Both the position numbers and the translations under genes were made by a program. This document shows positions 27,516 through 37,359 of a stretch of 64,000 nucleotides of DNA, in pieces (within the stretch, counting starts at the first letter, position 1; the number at the start of each line of letters is the position of its first letter). The notes below the pieces were generated by a model that was given only the letters and a program-made list of their open reading frames with translations, searched no databases and was not told where the DNA came from. Origin of the DNA: Winogradskyella haliclonae (GTDB lineage: Bacteria; Bacteroidota; Bacteroidia; Flavobacteriales; Flavobacteriaceae); NCBI RefSeq assembly GCF_014635865.1, contig NZ_BMDQ01000001.1, positions 1,240,001 to 1,304,000 of the forward strand, read 5' to 3'.

Positions 27516-28015
27516 TTGCGAGGCCTAAATAGTAAAATAAGTAACAGACTTAGAGATACTGTGAAAATACTAGAAAATAACGCTTTTTTTAATAAAAGAA
27601 TTATCTGAGAAATGTTAAAAATTTCAAGATAAAATAGAATGAGATGATGGAAAATAACACAACCACTAACATACATTATTAAAGCCCCAAATTCTGAATT
27701 ACCAAACTTTAATGTTTGATGGTCGTACAAAGTCCCAAAGGCATATTTTAAAAATACAGGTCTTACAAATGCTAAAAAGACAGAGGCTCCTGCATGTACG
27801 CCACCAGAATCTAGAAACATATCTACAAGAAGCCCCAAATTAAAAGCTAAAATTAAGAATAATAGTCTATTACTCTTTACTGGAAATAATAGAATAAATA
27901 TAACGTAGATATAAGGATTAATATAGCCTAGTAAGTTAATATTGTTGCAAATAGTTACTTGTGCTAATAGCAAAATAATAAACCTTATCATATTTGAAGC
28001 CAAGCTGCTATTCAT
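27512..28015 (-). CDS. mreD: Rod shape-determining protein MreD
   Basis: A 167-residue inner-membrane protein with about five hydrophobic helices and few charged residues (LLGYINPYIYVIFILLFP; LLVDMFLDSGGVHAGASVFLAFVRP). The pattern and the place between mreC and mrdA identify MreD. It overlaps mreC by 8 bp and mrdA by 4 bp. Confidence 0.93.
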   Translation of the reverse strand: MNSSLASNMIRFIILLLAQVTICNNINLLGYINPYIYVIFILLFPVKSNRLLFLILAFNLGLLVDMFLDSGGVHAGASVFLAFVRPVFLKYAFGTLYDHQTLKFGNSEFGALIMYVSGCVIFHHLILFYLEIFNISQIILLLKKALFSSIFTVSLSLLLILLFRPRK

Positions 28016-28829
28016 TATTTAAGGCTTCTAAGGTTTTTAATTCTTCGATATCATTATTTTTAATAATATATACATGTTGTAAAGTGGTCATATCATTAAA
28101 CAATCGTACCTGTATAACGTAAGTATCCCCGCTAGCGTCTATGGTATATTTTTCAACGACACCAATACCAAGGCCTTTAGGAAATATGGCAGACTGCCCA
28201 CCAGTAACTATAGTATCTCCTATAGTTACATTTGCGAATTTTGAAACATCTTCTAGTTGTACTTTATAAGGAGAAGCTTCATCCCATTTTAACGAGCCAC
28301 TCTGGTTTGATGTTTTTAACTTAGCATTGATTCTACTTTTTTTACTTAATATTGAAAGAACAGTCGAAAATTTATTTGAAGTATTATCTATAATGCCAAC
28401 TATTCCTTTTGAAGTAATTACGCCAAAATCTTGTTGTATACTATCTCGTTTGCCTCGATTAATTGTTAAATAATTATTTGGAGAATTATAGCTGTTCTTA
28501 TAAACTTCTGCAGAAACAATTTCAAATCTTTTATCAATGAGACTAGAATCTATTGCGGTATCATGCGACGTTTTAACTGTATTGAGAAGTGCTTCCCGAA
28601 GCGTCTTATTTTCTTTAACAAGAATGGTATTCTGTTCTTTTAAATCGAAATATTGCCCAATACTATTAACAGTACCGTAAACACCACCAGTTAAACTATT
28701 AGCAGAGTTTATAAATTGGCTTTTGTGATAAGAATGGGATTGTATTGTGAGGGATAATGCAATACCAAATAGTAATAAAAACAATAGAAATGTTTTGTTT
28801 CTAATTACAAAATTGAAAATTTGCTGCAT
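28008..28829 (-). CDS. mreC: Rod shape-determining protein MreC
   Basis: A 273-residue bitopic protein: an N-terminal membrane helix (TFLLFLLLFGIALSL), a coiled coil (LKEQNTILVKENKTLREALL), then the periplasmic beta-barrel domains with YLTINRGKRDSI, GVITSKGIVGI and TGGQSAIFPKGLGIG. It links MreB filaments to PBP2. It lies 9 bp after mreB. Confidence 0.95.
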   Translation of the reverse strand: MQQIFNFVIRNKTFLLFLLLFGIALSLTIQSHSYHKSQFINSANSLTGGVYGTVNSIGQYFDLKEQNTILVKENKTLREALLNTVKTSHDTAIDSSLIDKRFEIVSAEVYKNSYNSPNNYLTINRGKRDSIQQDFGVITSKGIVGIIDNTSNKFSTVLSILSKKSRINAKLKTSNQSGSLKWDEASPYKVQLEDVSKFANVTIGDTIVTGGQSAIFPKGLGIGVVEKYTIDASGDTYVIQVRLFNDMTTLQHVYIIKNNDIEELKTLEALNNE

Positions 28830-28838
28830 TATTTAACT

Positions 28839-29867
28839 CTATTTAATCAATACGCTTTTATATTTTGCTAGGTTTTTTAGAGTAATTCCTGTGCCACGAA
28901 CTACAGCTCTTAAAGGGTCTTCTGCAATATAAACTGGTAAGTCTGTTTTTTGAGATAAACGCTTATCTAAACCTCTAAGCATAGATCCACCACCAGCCAA
29001 ATAAATACCTGTATTGTATATGTCAGCAGCTAATTCTGGAGGTGTTTGGGATAAAGTCTCCATTACAGAATCTTCAATTCTTAAAATAGATTTGTCTAAT
29101 GCTTTTGCAATTTCACGATAAGAGATTTGTACCTGCTTAGGTTTACCAGTTAACAAATCTCGTCCTTGAACACTCATGTCTTCTGGCGGTAAATCTAAGT
29201 CTTCCGTAGCAGCACCAATCTGTATTTTAATTTTTTCAGCAGTGCGATCACCAACATATAAGTTGTGCTGTGTACGCATGTAATATATAATATCATTTGT
29301 AAATACATCACCAGCAACTTTAACAGACTTGTCACAAACAATACCTCCAAGCGCAATTACAGCAATCTCTGTTGTACCACCACCAATATCAACAATCATG
29401 TTACCTTTAGGTTGCATAATATCTACTCCAATACCAATCGCTGCAGCCATTGGCTCGTGAATGAGATATACTTCTTTACCATTAACACGTTCACAAGATT
29501 CTTTTACTGCTCGCATTTCAACTTCAGTAATACCAGAAGGAATACAAACTACCATTCGTAGTGAAGGGTTAAAAAGTTTTTTCTTTAAGGCAGGAATATT
29601 TTTAATAAACAAGTTTATCATTTGCTCTGAAGCATCAAAATCTGCAATTACACCATCTTTTAGAGGACGAATCGTTTTGATATTCTCATGCGTTTTACCT
29701 TGCATCATGTTGGCTTCTTTACCAACTGCAATTATTTTTCCAGTAAGTCTATCTCTAGCAACAATCGATGGACTGTCGACAACAACTTTGTCATTGTGAA
29801 TAATTAATGTGTTTGCGGTACCTAAATCAATGGCTATTTCTTCAGTTAGGAAGTCAAAAAATCCCAT
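28839..29867 (-). CDS. mreB: Rod shape-determining protein MreB
   Basis: Actin-like cytoskeletal ATPase that positions the elongasome. Its 342 residues include phosphate-1 motif EIAIDLGTANTLI, phosphate-2 IVDIGGGTTEIAVI, and the adenosine motif LAGGGSMLRGLD. Its length is standard. It is first of the five-gene elongation operon; about 170 bp separate it from purH upstream. Confidence 0.98.
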   Translation of the reverse strand: MGFFDFLTEEIAIDLGTANTLIIHNDKVVVDSPSIVARDRLTGKIIAVGKEANMMQGKTHENIKTIRPLKDGVIADFDASEQMINLFIKNIPALKKKLFNPSLRMVVCIPSGITEVEMRAVKESCERVNGKEVYLIHEPMAAAIGIGVDIMQPKGNMIVDIGGGTTEIAVIALGGIVCDKSVKVAGDVFTNDIIYYMRTQHNLYVGDRTAEKIKIQIGAATEDLDLPPEDMSVQGRDLLTGKPKQVQISYREIAKALDKSILRIEDSVMETLSQTPPELAADIYNTGIYLAGGGSMLRGLDKRLSQKTDLPVYIAEDPLRAVVRGTGITLKNLAKYKSVLIK

Positions 29868-30037
29868 GCGTTATTATAATATTTTGGGGTGTGTATTCTC
29901 TTAAATTATTGGCTGTACGTAAATGTAATAAATTATACGGTATTTCTAGCGTTATGGACGTTTATTGCACACTTTTTTTTTGAAGCATTTTAAAACCTTA
30001 AAAATTTGTTCAAAATAGTTCTGTTTTAAAATAAATT

Positions 30038-31567
30038 CTAATGCTTAAAATGACGTGTTCCTGTGAATACCATAGCCATATTATTAGCATTGCAATAATT
30101 GATGCTTAATTCATCTTTTATAGAACCACCAGGCTGAATTACAGCTTTAATACCTGCATTATCTGCAATCTCTACACAATCAGGAAAAGGGAAGAATGCA
30201 TCACTAGCCATGACTGCACCTTTTAAATCAAAATTAAACGATAGTGCTTTGTGTATGGCTTGGTTAAGTGCATCAACACGACTGGTTTGTCCTGTTCCGC
30301 TGGCACATAATTGTTTATTCTTAACCAAAACAATGGTATTAGATTTTGTGTGCTTGCAAATTTTAGAAGCAAAAATTAAGTCTTCAATATCTGAATCTGA
30401 AGGCGCAGATTTAGTAACAGTTTTTAAATCTTCTTTAGTATCTGTTTTTGCATCTCTTTCCTGAACTAAAGCGCCATTTAAGCATGTTCTAACGGTAGTC
30501 TCAGGAAGTTCAATATCGTTAAGAATTAAAAGAATTCTATTTTTCTTTCCTTTCAAAATTTCCAGAGCATCATCACTAAAAGAAGGTGCGATAACAACTT
30601 CACAAAAGAGTTTATGAATTTCTTCTGCTGTTGCTTTATCAATTTCAGTATTAGAAATTAAAATACCTCCAAACGCAGAAACTGGGTCGCCAGCCAATGC
30701 ATCAACATAGGCTTGATAGATAGAATTGCGCTGCGCAAAACCACAAGCATTATTGTGTTTTAAAATAGCGAAAGTTGGTGCCTCATTTTTAAACTCTAAA
30801 ATTAAGTTTACCGCAGCGTCAACATCTAAAAGGTTATTATAGCTTAATTCTTTACCGTGAAGCTTCGTAAACATAGCGTCAAAATCACCAAAGAAAAACC
30901 CTTTCTGGTGTGGGTTTTCGCCATAACGCAAAATTTTCCCATTGGTTTCACTAATTTTTAAAGTCGCTAACTCATGATTTTTGTTAAAATAGTTGAAAAT
31001 AGTAGTATCGTAATTTGAGGAAATATTAAATGCTTTTGCGGCAAAGCCTTTTCTATCTTCTTCTGAAGTTTCACCATTTTTAGAGTTTAGAAGCTCTAAA
31101 AATTCGGCATAATCATCAACAGAAGACACACAAGTAACATCAGCATAATTTTTTGCAGCTGCTCTAATTAATGAAATACCTCCAATATCAATTTTTTCTA
31201 TAATATCTTGGTTGCTTGCTCCAGAAGAAACAGTTTTTTCAAATGGATATAGGTCTACTATAACCACATCTATTTGTGGTATTTCAAATTCTTTTAGTTC
31301 TGCAACATCACCTTCATGATTTTGACGATTTAAGATGCCGCCAAAAACTTTTGGATGTAGGGTTTTTACTCGACCGCCAAGTATTGATGGATAAGAAGTT
31401 ACATCTTCTACTGGTACGACATTAATACCTAAATCTTTAATGAATTTTTCAGTACCTCCAGTAGAGTATATAGTGACGCCAAGGTCGTTAAGTCTTTTTA
31501 CGATTGGTTCTAAGCCATCCTTACTAAATACAGAAATTAGCGCTGATGAAATGGTTTTGTTGCTCAT
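30038..31567 (-). CDS. purH: Bifunctional AICAR formyltransferase / IMP cyclohydrolase
   Basis: Catalyses the last two steps of purine synthesis. The 509 residues hold an N-terminal IMP cyclohydrolase (SVFSKDGLEPIVKRL, YSTGGTEKFI, GGRVKTLHPKVFGGIL) and a C-terminal formyltransferase (KHNNACGFA with the catalytic Lys-His pair, SDAFFPFPD, GGSIKDEL). It is complete. It lies upstream of mreB on the same strand, an order common in flavobacteria; whether they share a transcript is unclear. Confidence 0.98.
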   Translation of the reverse strand: MSNKTISSALISVFSKDGLEPIVKRLNDLGVTIYSTGGTEKFIKDLGINVVPVEDVTSYPSILGGRVKTLHPKVFGGILNRQNHEGDVAELKEFEIPQIDVVIVDLYPFEKTVSSGASNQDIIEKIDIGGISLIRAAAKNYADVTCVSSVDDYAEFLELLNSKNGETSEEDRKGFAAKAFNISSNYDTTIFNYFNKNHELATLKISETNGKILRYGENPHQKGFFFGDFDAMFTKLHGKELSYNNLLDVDAAVNLILEFKNEAPTFAILKHNNACGFAQRNSIYQAYVDALAGDPVSAFGGILISNTEIDKATAEEIHKLFCEVVIAPSFSDDALEILKGKKNRILLILNDIELPETTVRTCLNGALVQERDAKTDTKEDLKTVTKSAPSDSDIEDLIFASKICKHTKSNTIVLVKNKQLCASGTGQTSRVDALNQAIHKALSFNFDLKGAVMASDAFFPFPDCVEIADNAGIKAVIQPGGSIKDELSINYCNANNMAMVFTGTRHFKH

Positions 31568-31666
31568 GGTGTTGTGTTGTGAAATTTGAAAGGCATAAAA
31601 ATACTCATAACTCTAAAAAAAGAAGACCTAAAAAAACACTTTGTTTAAGTTTTTTGTAACATATAA

Positions 31667-31695
31667 TTGTTGACAACGTCTTATATTTACATTTG
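31667..31695 (+). promoter_or_regulatory. Promoter of the ABC permease gene
   Basis: Two overlapping TTG triplets (31667-31672), 15-18 bp spacer, then TACATTTG at 31688-31695. The ATG is at 31713. This is the best consensus promoter in the window. Confidence 0.75.
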
Positions 31696-31712
31696 TATAA
31701 AATCAACCCTAA

Positions 31713-32966
31713 ATGTTTGTCTATTTAAGACTATTAAGAGAGAGTTTTTCTTTTGCTTTTAATGCACTTCGTAATAATAAGCTACGTACATTCTTATCGT
31801 TGCTAGGTGTTACTATCGGTATTTTTTCTATTATAGCTGTACTTGCAGCAGTAGATTCTTTAGATAGAAATATTAAATCACAATTAAGTTCATTAGATAG
31901 TAATACTATGTACTTGGCACGTTTTTCATTTGGTCCTACAGATGTACCGAGGTGGAAGCGTCAACAGTTTGATAAGGTAAATTTCACGGAATACAATTAT
32001 TTAAAAGATAATCTTACAGGAGCGGAGCACGTGGCTTATCAACTATTTGTGCGACCAGAAAGTGTTAGATACGAATCAGAAGTTGTGAGTAATGTCAATA
32101 CGGTTGTGGTATCTCACCAATTTGCAGATATACAAACATTAGAATTCTCAAAAGGTCGGTTTTACAATGAGTCCGAATCTAATTCAGGAAAGCCAGTCAT
32201 TGTTATTGGTGATGAAATCGCCAATTCACTTTTTGGAGATTTAGAACCTATAGGGAAACGTATTCGGCTTTATGGTCAAAAGTTTACGGTAATTGGTGTG
32301 GTTAAAAAAGAAGGCTCCGGGTTATTTGGCGATAGTAATGATGTGTCTATTTTTCTTCCGGCAAATTTTGTAAGAAACCGATATGGTGATAATAACCGTA
32401 ACATTAATAATATTGTTATTATAAAACCTAAACCAGATTCTGATATTGATGAGCTAAAAGCAGAAGTCACACAAATAATGCGTAACCGCCGCGGACTCAA
32501 ACCAAATGAAATTAACACCTTTTTTATAAGTGTTATTTCAGGTCTTAAAGCTGCCATTGATGGTATTATTGGTAGTATGAATTTTATTGGCTGGATGATT
32601 AGTATTTTCTCATTACTTGTAGGCGGTTTTGGTATCGCTAATATTATGTTTGTGAGCGTAAAAGAACGTACCAATCTTATAGGGATTCAGAAATCATTAG
32701 GAGCCAAGAACAAATTTATACTATTTCAATTTTTATTTGAAGCGGTAATCTTGGCTATTGTTGGTGGTATTGTTGGACTTTTAATGGTTTGGTTAGGAAC
32801 ATTATTTGCCAATAGTATTACCGAAGATTTTAATTTTGTGCTTTCGCCTCAAAATATTTTCCTTGGCTGCTCTATCTCTTCGCTCATAGGGTTAATATCT
32901 GGTGTAATCCCAGCATTGAGAGCATCTCGCTTAGATCCTGTTGAAGCCATTAGAACAGGTATGTAG
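31713..32966 (+). CDS. MacB/FtsX-type ABC transporter permease
   Basis: A 417-residue inner-membrane protein: one N-terminal helix (SLLGVTIGIFSIIAVLAAV), a large periplasmic MacB_PCD domain (~45-280), and three C-terminal helices with the FtsX signature (IGIQKSLGAKNKFI; RASRLDPVEAIR). Family members drive mechanotransmission for lipoprotein or peptide export. No ATPase or fusion protein gene is next to it, so those partners must be encoded elsewhere. Confidence 0.93.
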   Translation: MFVYLRLLRESFSFAFNALRNNKLRTFLSLLGVTIGIFSIIAVLAAVDSLDRNIKSQLSSLDSNTMYLARFSFGPTDVPRWKRQQFDKVNFTEYNYLKDNLTGAEHVAYQLFVRPESVRYESEVVSNVNTVVVSHQFADIQTLEFSKGRFYNESESNSGKPVIVIGDEIANSLFGDLEPIGKRIRLYGQKFTVIGVVKKEGSGLFGDSNDVSIFLPANFVRNRYGDNNRNINNIVIIKPKPDSDIDELKAEVTQIMRNRRGLKPNEINTFFISVISGLKAAIDGIIGSMNFIGWMISIFSLLVGGFGIANIMFVSVKERTNLIGIQKSLGAKNKFILFQFLFEAVILAIVGGIVGLLMVWLGTLFANSITEDFNFVLSPQNIFLGCSISSLIGLISGVIPALRASRLDPVEAIRTGM

Positions 32967-32974
32967 TAATGCGT

Positions 32975-33439
32975 TTAATCTAATAGCTTCGACACTTCTT
33001 TACAAACAAACTCTAGAAAACGTTCATCAGCTTCTGTAAATGGGTCAGCAGTATTAGAATCTATATCAATTTGACCTATGTTTTCACCATTGACAAAAAT
33101 TGGTACAACAATTTCAGCTTTTACAGTAATGCTACATGCGATATAGTTGTCTTGGGCTTTTACATCTGGTACTACAAAATTCTTATTACTAACAGCAACT
33201 TGTCCACAAATGCCTTTTCCAAATGGAATAATTGTATGGTCCGTTGGCTCACCCACATAAGGCCCTAGCTTTAATTCGTGCTTGTCACCGTTTTTAAAAT
33301 AAAACCCTACCCAATTATAATATACTATGTTCTCTTCTAGTAATTCGCAGATTTTTAAAAGTCTCTCATCAACAGTTATTAATGTGTTAGAAGTAATGGT
33401 AGTTATTTCAGGTTTTAATTCTTTAAATGTCATTTTCAA
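32975..33439 (-). CDS. GAF-domain free methionine-R-sulfoxide reductase
   Basis: A 154-residue cytoplasmic protein that is a single GAF domain of the fRMsr type, which reduces free methionine-(R)-sulfoxide. Key segments are WVGFYF, LGPYVGEP, GKGICGQVA (one redox Cys), F-V-V-P-D-V, N-Y-I-A-C-S (second Cys), E-I-V-V-P-I and GQIDIDS. The conserved cysteines support catalysis rather than mere ligand sensing. It is convergent with the ABC permease gene and divergent from xrtF. With msrA at 4050, both diastereomers are covered in this window. Confidence 0.88.
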   Translation of the reverse strand: MKMTFKELKPEITTITSNTLITVDERLLKICELLEENIVYYNWVGFYFKNGDKHELKLGPYVGEPTDHTIIPFGKGICGQVAVSNKNFVVPDVKAQDNYIACSITVKAEIVVPIFVNGENIGQIDIDSNTADPFTEADERFLEFVCKEVSKLLD

Positions 33440-33525
33440 TAAAAATTTTGGTAAAAATATCTAAAAAGTGCTACTTTCAAATTCCAATTCTATAAATTTA
33501 ACAGCACGCTAACATAAGTCTTCTT

Positions 33526-34080
33526 TTGAGGTCATTACTTACAAAATATAAACTAGTCATTCGCTTTATCTTAACATTTGTTTTGGTATACGGTGTTTTG
33601 TCTATGGGCTATAAATTTTATTTAGATTTTTCTGAAAATTCTAAATACTATCCGGATTATATGACACATTTGGTAGGCAAGCAAACAGAATCTATCTTAA
33701 CGGGGTTTGGTTACAGGACGAATATTGTACCTCATACAGAAGAATCCTCTTTAATGGTGTTTGTAAATCAGAAATATTTGGCTAGAATTATTGAAGGGTG
33801 TAATGGTATGAGCGTTATTATTTTATTTATAGCATTTGTTGTATCGTTTAGAGATACCTTTAAGCGTACGTTTCTATTTATATTGGCTGGTAGTGTTTTG
33901 ATTTATGCTGTTAATCTTATAAGAATTGTACTATTGACTGTTGGGTTATACAATTATCCATGGCGTAGCGAAGTCATGCATGAGGTTATTTTTCCATTGG
34001 CGATTTATGGAATGGTCTTTTTACTCTGGATGTTTTGGGTAAGACACTTTTCAATACAAACTAAATCAGTAAATGTCTAA
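33526..34080 (+). CDS. xrtF: Exosortase family protein XrtF
   Basis: A 184-residue membrane cysteine protease/transpeptidase of the exosortase superfamily, predicted to process the C-terminal sorting signals of certain exported proteins. It has about five helices. The triad is visible: Cys92 in R-I-I-E-G-C-N-G-M, Arg133 in NLIRIVLL, and His152 in EVMHEVIFP. The start is TTG at 33526: an upstream in-frame stop at 33499 leaves no ATG, and the next Met (residue 27) would delete the first helix. It overlaps the next gene by 8 bp. Confidence 0.93.
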   Translation: MRSLLTKYKLVIRFILTFVLVYGVLSMGYKFYLDFSENSKYYPDYMTHLVGKQTESILTGFGYRTNIVPHTEESSLMVFVNQKYLARIIEGCNGMSVIILFIAFVVSFRDTFKRTFLFILAGSVLIYAVNLIRIVLLTVGLYNYPWRSEVMHEVIFPLAIYGMVFLLWMFWVRHFSIQTKSVNV

Positions 34081-34501
34081 GACGTTATCCTATATTGTAG
34101 CTTTTGTGCTTTTGGTTTTACTAATTTTAGTAAGGGCTTTTGAAGATACCTTGTTTTACGACCCATACTTATTGTTTTTTGAGAATGATTATTTGTACAT
34201 CGATAGCCCAAGGCGAGAAGTTGCAAAATTAGTATTCTTTACCTCATTACGTTATCTTATAAATACACTGTTGTCTTTAGGTGTTATCTATTGTGCTTTT
34301 AAAGACATACAGATGATAAAATTTTCGGCTTTAGTTTATGCAGTAGCCTATTTATGTTTTTTGATTCCGTTTTTATACTTTGTAATTAATCCACGACAAG
34401 AAGATTACTATTTGTTCTTTAATGTACGTCGTTTTTTGATTCAGCCAATCTTATTGCTTTTGCTCTTACCAGCATTATATTATTACAAACTAAAGCGTTA
34501 A
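34073..34501 (+). CDS. Exosortase F system-associated membrane protein
   Basis: A 142-residue protein with four hydrophobic helices and the conserved N-terminal pattern R-A-F-E-D-T-L-F-Y-D-P-Y-L and the late motif I-N-P-R-Q-E-D-Y-Y-L-F-F-N-V-R-R-F. It is found only beside XrtF in Bacteroidota and probably assists it; mechanism unknown. Its ATG lies within the xrtF 3' end, so translation is coupled. Confidence 0.9.
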   Translation: MSKTLSYIVAFVLLVLLILVRAFEDTLFYDPYLLFFENDYLYIDSPRREVAKLVFFTSLRYLINTLLSLGVIYCAFKDIQMIKFSALVYAVAYLCFLIPFLYFVINPRQEDYYLFFNVRRFLIQPILLLLLLPALYYYKLKR

Positions 34502-34551
34502 GGGATTTATAAATACATAAGCTATTTATTGTTTTTTAGTAATTTTGCAGT

Positions 34552-34956
34552 GTGAAATATTTAGTATCACATAAAATCTTTGCAGTAGTATTATCTGTTT
34601 TAGTATTGCTCTCAACGTTTTCGTATACCGTTGAAAAGCATTATTGTGGAACTACTTTAGTTGATGTTGCTGTATTTTCTGAAGCTAAAGGCTGCGGAAT
34701 GGAAATGAAAGTTACGTCTAAACAAAAAAATCCATGTTGTAAAGACACTGTTGATGTTATTGAAGGTCAAGATGAGCTAAAGACAGTGACTTTTGATGAT
34801 ATCGAATTTTCTAATCAGCTATTTATTTCTACATATGTTTATTCGTTAGCGTCTCTTTTTAAAAGCCTTCCTAAACGAATCATTCCTAATAAAGATTATT
34901 CACCGCCAAATATTGTATACGATATTCAGCTCTTAGATGAGGTCTTTTTAATTTGA
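34552..34956 (+). CDS. HYC_CC_PP family exported protein
   Basis: A 134-residue secreted protein. The N-terminal signal (residues 7-24) is followed by H-Y-C (30-32), Cys48, the C-C pair at 62-63 and a P-P near 115, the signature that gives the family its name. The cysteines suggest binding of a soft metal such as copper; this is inferred from composition and from the TonB receptor and HMA protein that follow. It starts at GTG 34552, with a TAATTTTG box only 5 bp upstream, so the leader would be extremely short or the start lies elsewhere. Confidence 0.85.
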   Translation: MKYLVSHKIFAVVLSVLVLLSTFSYTVEKHYCGTTLVDVAVFSEAKGCGMEMKVTSKQKNPCCKDTVDVIEGQDELKTVTFDDIEFSNQLFISTYVYSLASLFKSLPKRIIPNKDYSPPNIVYDIQLLDEVFLI

Positions 34957-35026
34957 TGTTTGTTCTTTTTCAATCAAAAGAATAAGAAACAATCTTGTTT
35001 CAATTTATAACATCAAAACAATTTAA

Positions 35027-37264
35027 ATGAAAACATATATTTTATACTGTGCTATAGTTTTAGCTGGTATAGTTCATGCTCAAGACAAGCTAGAAGGTGT
35101 AGTCTTTGAGACTGTTGATAATAAAGAGCTACCACTTGTTGGAGCCAATGTCTTTTGGCTAAATACTAGCGTAGGAGCAATGACTGATGAGAATGGTACT
35201 TTTTCTATTGCTTATCAATCGTCATATACAAAACTTATAATTAGTTATGTAGGCTTTAAGACTGATACATTGACAATTACATCTAACAAATCTATCAGAC
35301 ACGTATTGCAATCTACCTCAAGCTTAGATGAGGTAACTATTACATCTCGAAAACTGCCAACGGCAAAATCCTATTTAAAAGCCACTAATACCTTTACAGT
35401 AAGTAGTGACGAGTTGCTTAAAGCTGCGTGTTGTAACCTATCTGAGAGTTTTGAAACTAACCCATCGATCGATGTTAATTTTGCTGACGCCGTAACTGGT
35501 TCAAGGCAAATAAAAATGTTAGGTCTAGACTCTCCATATATCTTAATTGCTACAGAAAATATACCATCTGTGCGCGGGGCTGCACAAGCTTATGGTTTAA
35601 GCTTTATTCCTGGCACTTGGGTGGAAAGTATTCAGGTTACAAAAGGTGCTGGGAGTGTGGTTAATGGCTATGAGAGTATTGCTGGACAAATTAATGCAGA
35701 GCTTGTAAAACCATCGTCTGACAATCAATTTTTTGTAAATGCCTATGGAAATGTAAGTGGTAGGCTTGAGCTCAATACACATCTTAATAAAAAATTGTCT
35801 GATAAATGGAGTACAGGTATATATCTACACGGTAATATTAGAAATCAGGAGTTCGACAAAAATGAAGATTCCTTTTTAGATGTACCTCTGAAGAAACAGA
35901 TTAATGTCATGAATCGATGGCAATACATCAACGGAGAAAAAGGGATTGTGAGTTTTATAAATCTGAGATACCTTAACGACGAAACTCAAGCTGGGCAAGT
36001 CGATTTTAATCCAGATACAGATAGAGGGACAACTAACGCATGGGGAAGTGAGATTAATACTGAGCGATTTGAAGTGACGACTAAACTAGGGTATGTCAAC
36101 CCTGAGTTACCTTGGCAAAGTATAGGTTTCCAAACGGCGTTTAGTCATCATAAGCAGGATTCATATTTTGGATTAAACACTTATGATATAAAACATAGTA
36201 GTTTCTATTCTAATCTGGTATATAATAGTATTATTTCGGATTCTCGTCATAAAATAAAAACAGGAGTGAGTTTTACACTCGATGATTACGATGAGCTTGT
36301 GAACACGGATATTTTTGAACGAAAAGAGAATTCTATTGGGGGCTTTTTTGAATATGCTTATGACGATTTAGATAAGCTAACACTTACAGCAGGCGTAAGG
36401 GCAGATCAGCATAATAGGTTTGGCTTTTTTGTAACGCCAAGATTACATCTGCGATATACGCCTTGGGAAAAATCGGCCATACGTTTGTCAGCGGGTCGCG
36501 GAATCAAAAGTGCAAATATATTTGCTGAAACTCAAAACATGTTTTCAAGTTCAAGGCAAATAAATATTATAAATGCTGGAGGCAAGATATACGGTTTAGA
36601 TCCAGAAATTGCTTGGAATTATGGTGTGAGTTATTTACAAGGATTTAATCTTTTTGGAAAAAAGGGTGATATCACGTTCGATTATTACCGTACGGATTTT
36701 CAAAATCAAGTGGTAACCGATTGGGAGAATCCTTTTGAAATTAGCTTTTATAATCTAGATGGTAAAAGTTTTGCCAATAGTTTTCAGGTTGAAGTAAACT
36801 ACAACCTTTCTGAGAATTTTGATTTAAGAACTGCATACAAGTATTATGATGTGCAGACGGATTATAATTCTGGGCGTTTGCAAAAACCATTAACCCCAAG
36901 ACATCGCTTTTTTGCTAATGCGGGTTACGAAACCAATGCAACAGAAAACGGGAGTCAATGGAAGTTTGATGCGACTTATAATTGGTTGAGTGAACAGCGT
37001 TATCCAAATACAAGTTTAAGTGCGCTACAGTTTCAACTACCAGAAGAAACACCAACGATTGGCACGTTAAACTTGCAAGTTACTAAGGTGTTTTCCCCTA
37101 AGTTCGAAGTTTATGTTGGCGGCGAAAATGTAACTAATGTAAGGCAACCAGACCCAATTATTAGTGCAAATAATCCATTTGGTTCAAATTTTGATAGTAA
37201 CTTTGTGTATGGTCCTATTTTTGGAAGCATGTATTATGCGGGCCTACGCTATAAAATAAAATAA
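35027..37264 (+). CDS. TonB-dependent outer-membrane receptor
   Basis: A 745-residue outer-membrane protein: signal peptide (ending GIVHAQ), carboxypeptidase-like regulatory domain (~20-100, LVGANVFWLNTSVGAMTDENGTF), plug domain with KMLGLDSPYILIATENIP and S-I-A-G-Q-I-N, then the 22-strand barrel ending in aromatic residues. A C-C pair at 135-136 at the plug entry is unusual for such receptors and matches C-C pairs in both flanking genes. It probably imports a metal or metal complex; copper is the best guess. Confidence 0.94.
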   Translation: MKTYILYCAIVLAGIVHAQDKLEGVVFETVDNKELPLVGANVFWLNTSVGAMTDENGTFSIAYQSSYTKLIISYVGFKTDTLTITSNKSIRHVLQSTSSLDEVTITSRKLPTAKSYLKATNTFTVSSDELLKAACCNLSESFETNPSIDVNFADAVTGSRQIKMLGLDSPYILIATENIPSVRGAAQAYGLSFIPGTWVESIQVTKGAGSVVNGYESIAGQINAELVKPSSDNQFFVNAYGNVSGRLELNTHLNKKLSDKWSTGIYLHGNIRNQEFDKNEDSFLDVPLKKQINVMNRWQYINGEKGIVSFINLRYLNDETQAGQVDFNPDTDRGTTNAWGSEINTERFEVTTKLGYVNPELPWQSIGFQTAFSHHKQDSYFGLNTYDIKHSSFYSNLVYNSIISDSRHKIKTGVSFTLDDYDELVNTDIFERKENSIGGFFEYAYDDLDKLTLTAGVRADQHNRFGFFVTPRLHLRYTPWEKSAIRLSAGRGIKSANIFAETQNMFSSSRQINIINAGGKIYGLDPEIAWNYGVSYLQGFNLFGKKGDITFDYYRTDFQNQVVTDWENPFEISFYNLDGKSFANSFQVEVNYNLSENFDLRTAYKYYDVQTDYNSGRLQKPLTPRHRFFANAGYETNATENGSQWKFDATYNWLSEQRYPNTSLSALQFQLPEETPTIGTLNLQVTKVFSPKFEVYVGGENVTNVRQPDPIISANNPFGSNFDSNFVYGPIFGSMYYAGLRYKIK

Positions 37265-37359
37265 CATTAAAGCCCATAATGGGCATTATGCGGGCCATGA
37301 TTAATGCCTGTGGAATAATTAAATAAATGAACTAGTGTTCATAGCAAAAATTTAAAGAG

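Noticed and set aside
29265..29799. Two overlapping plus-strand frames opposite mreB
   Set aside because: Composition is that of the complement of a conserved gene; mreB is unambiguous on the minus strand.
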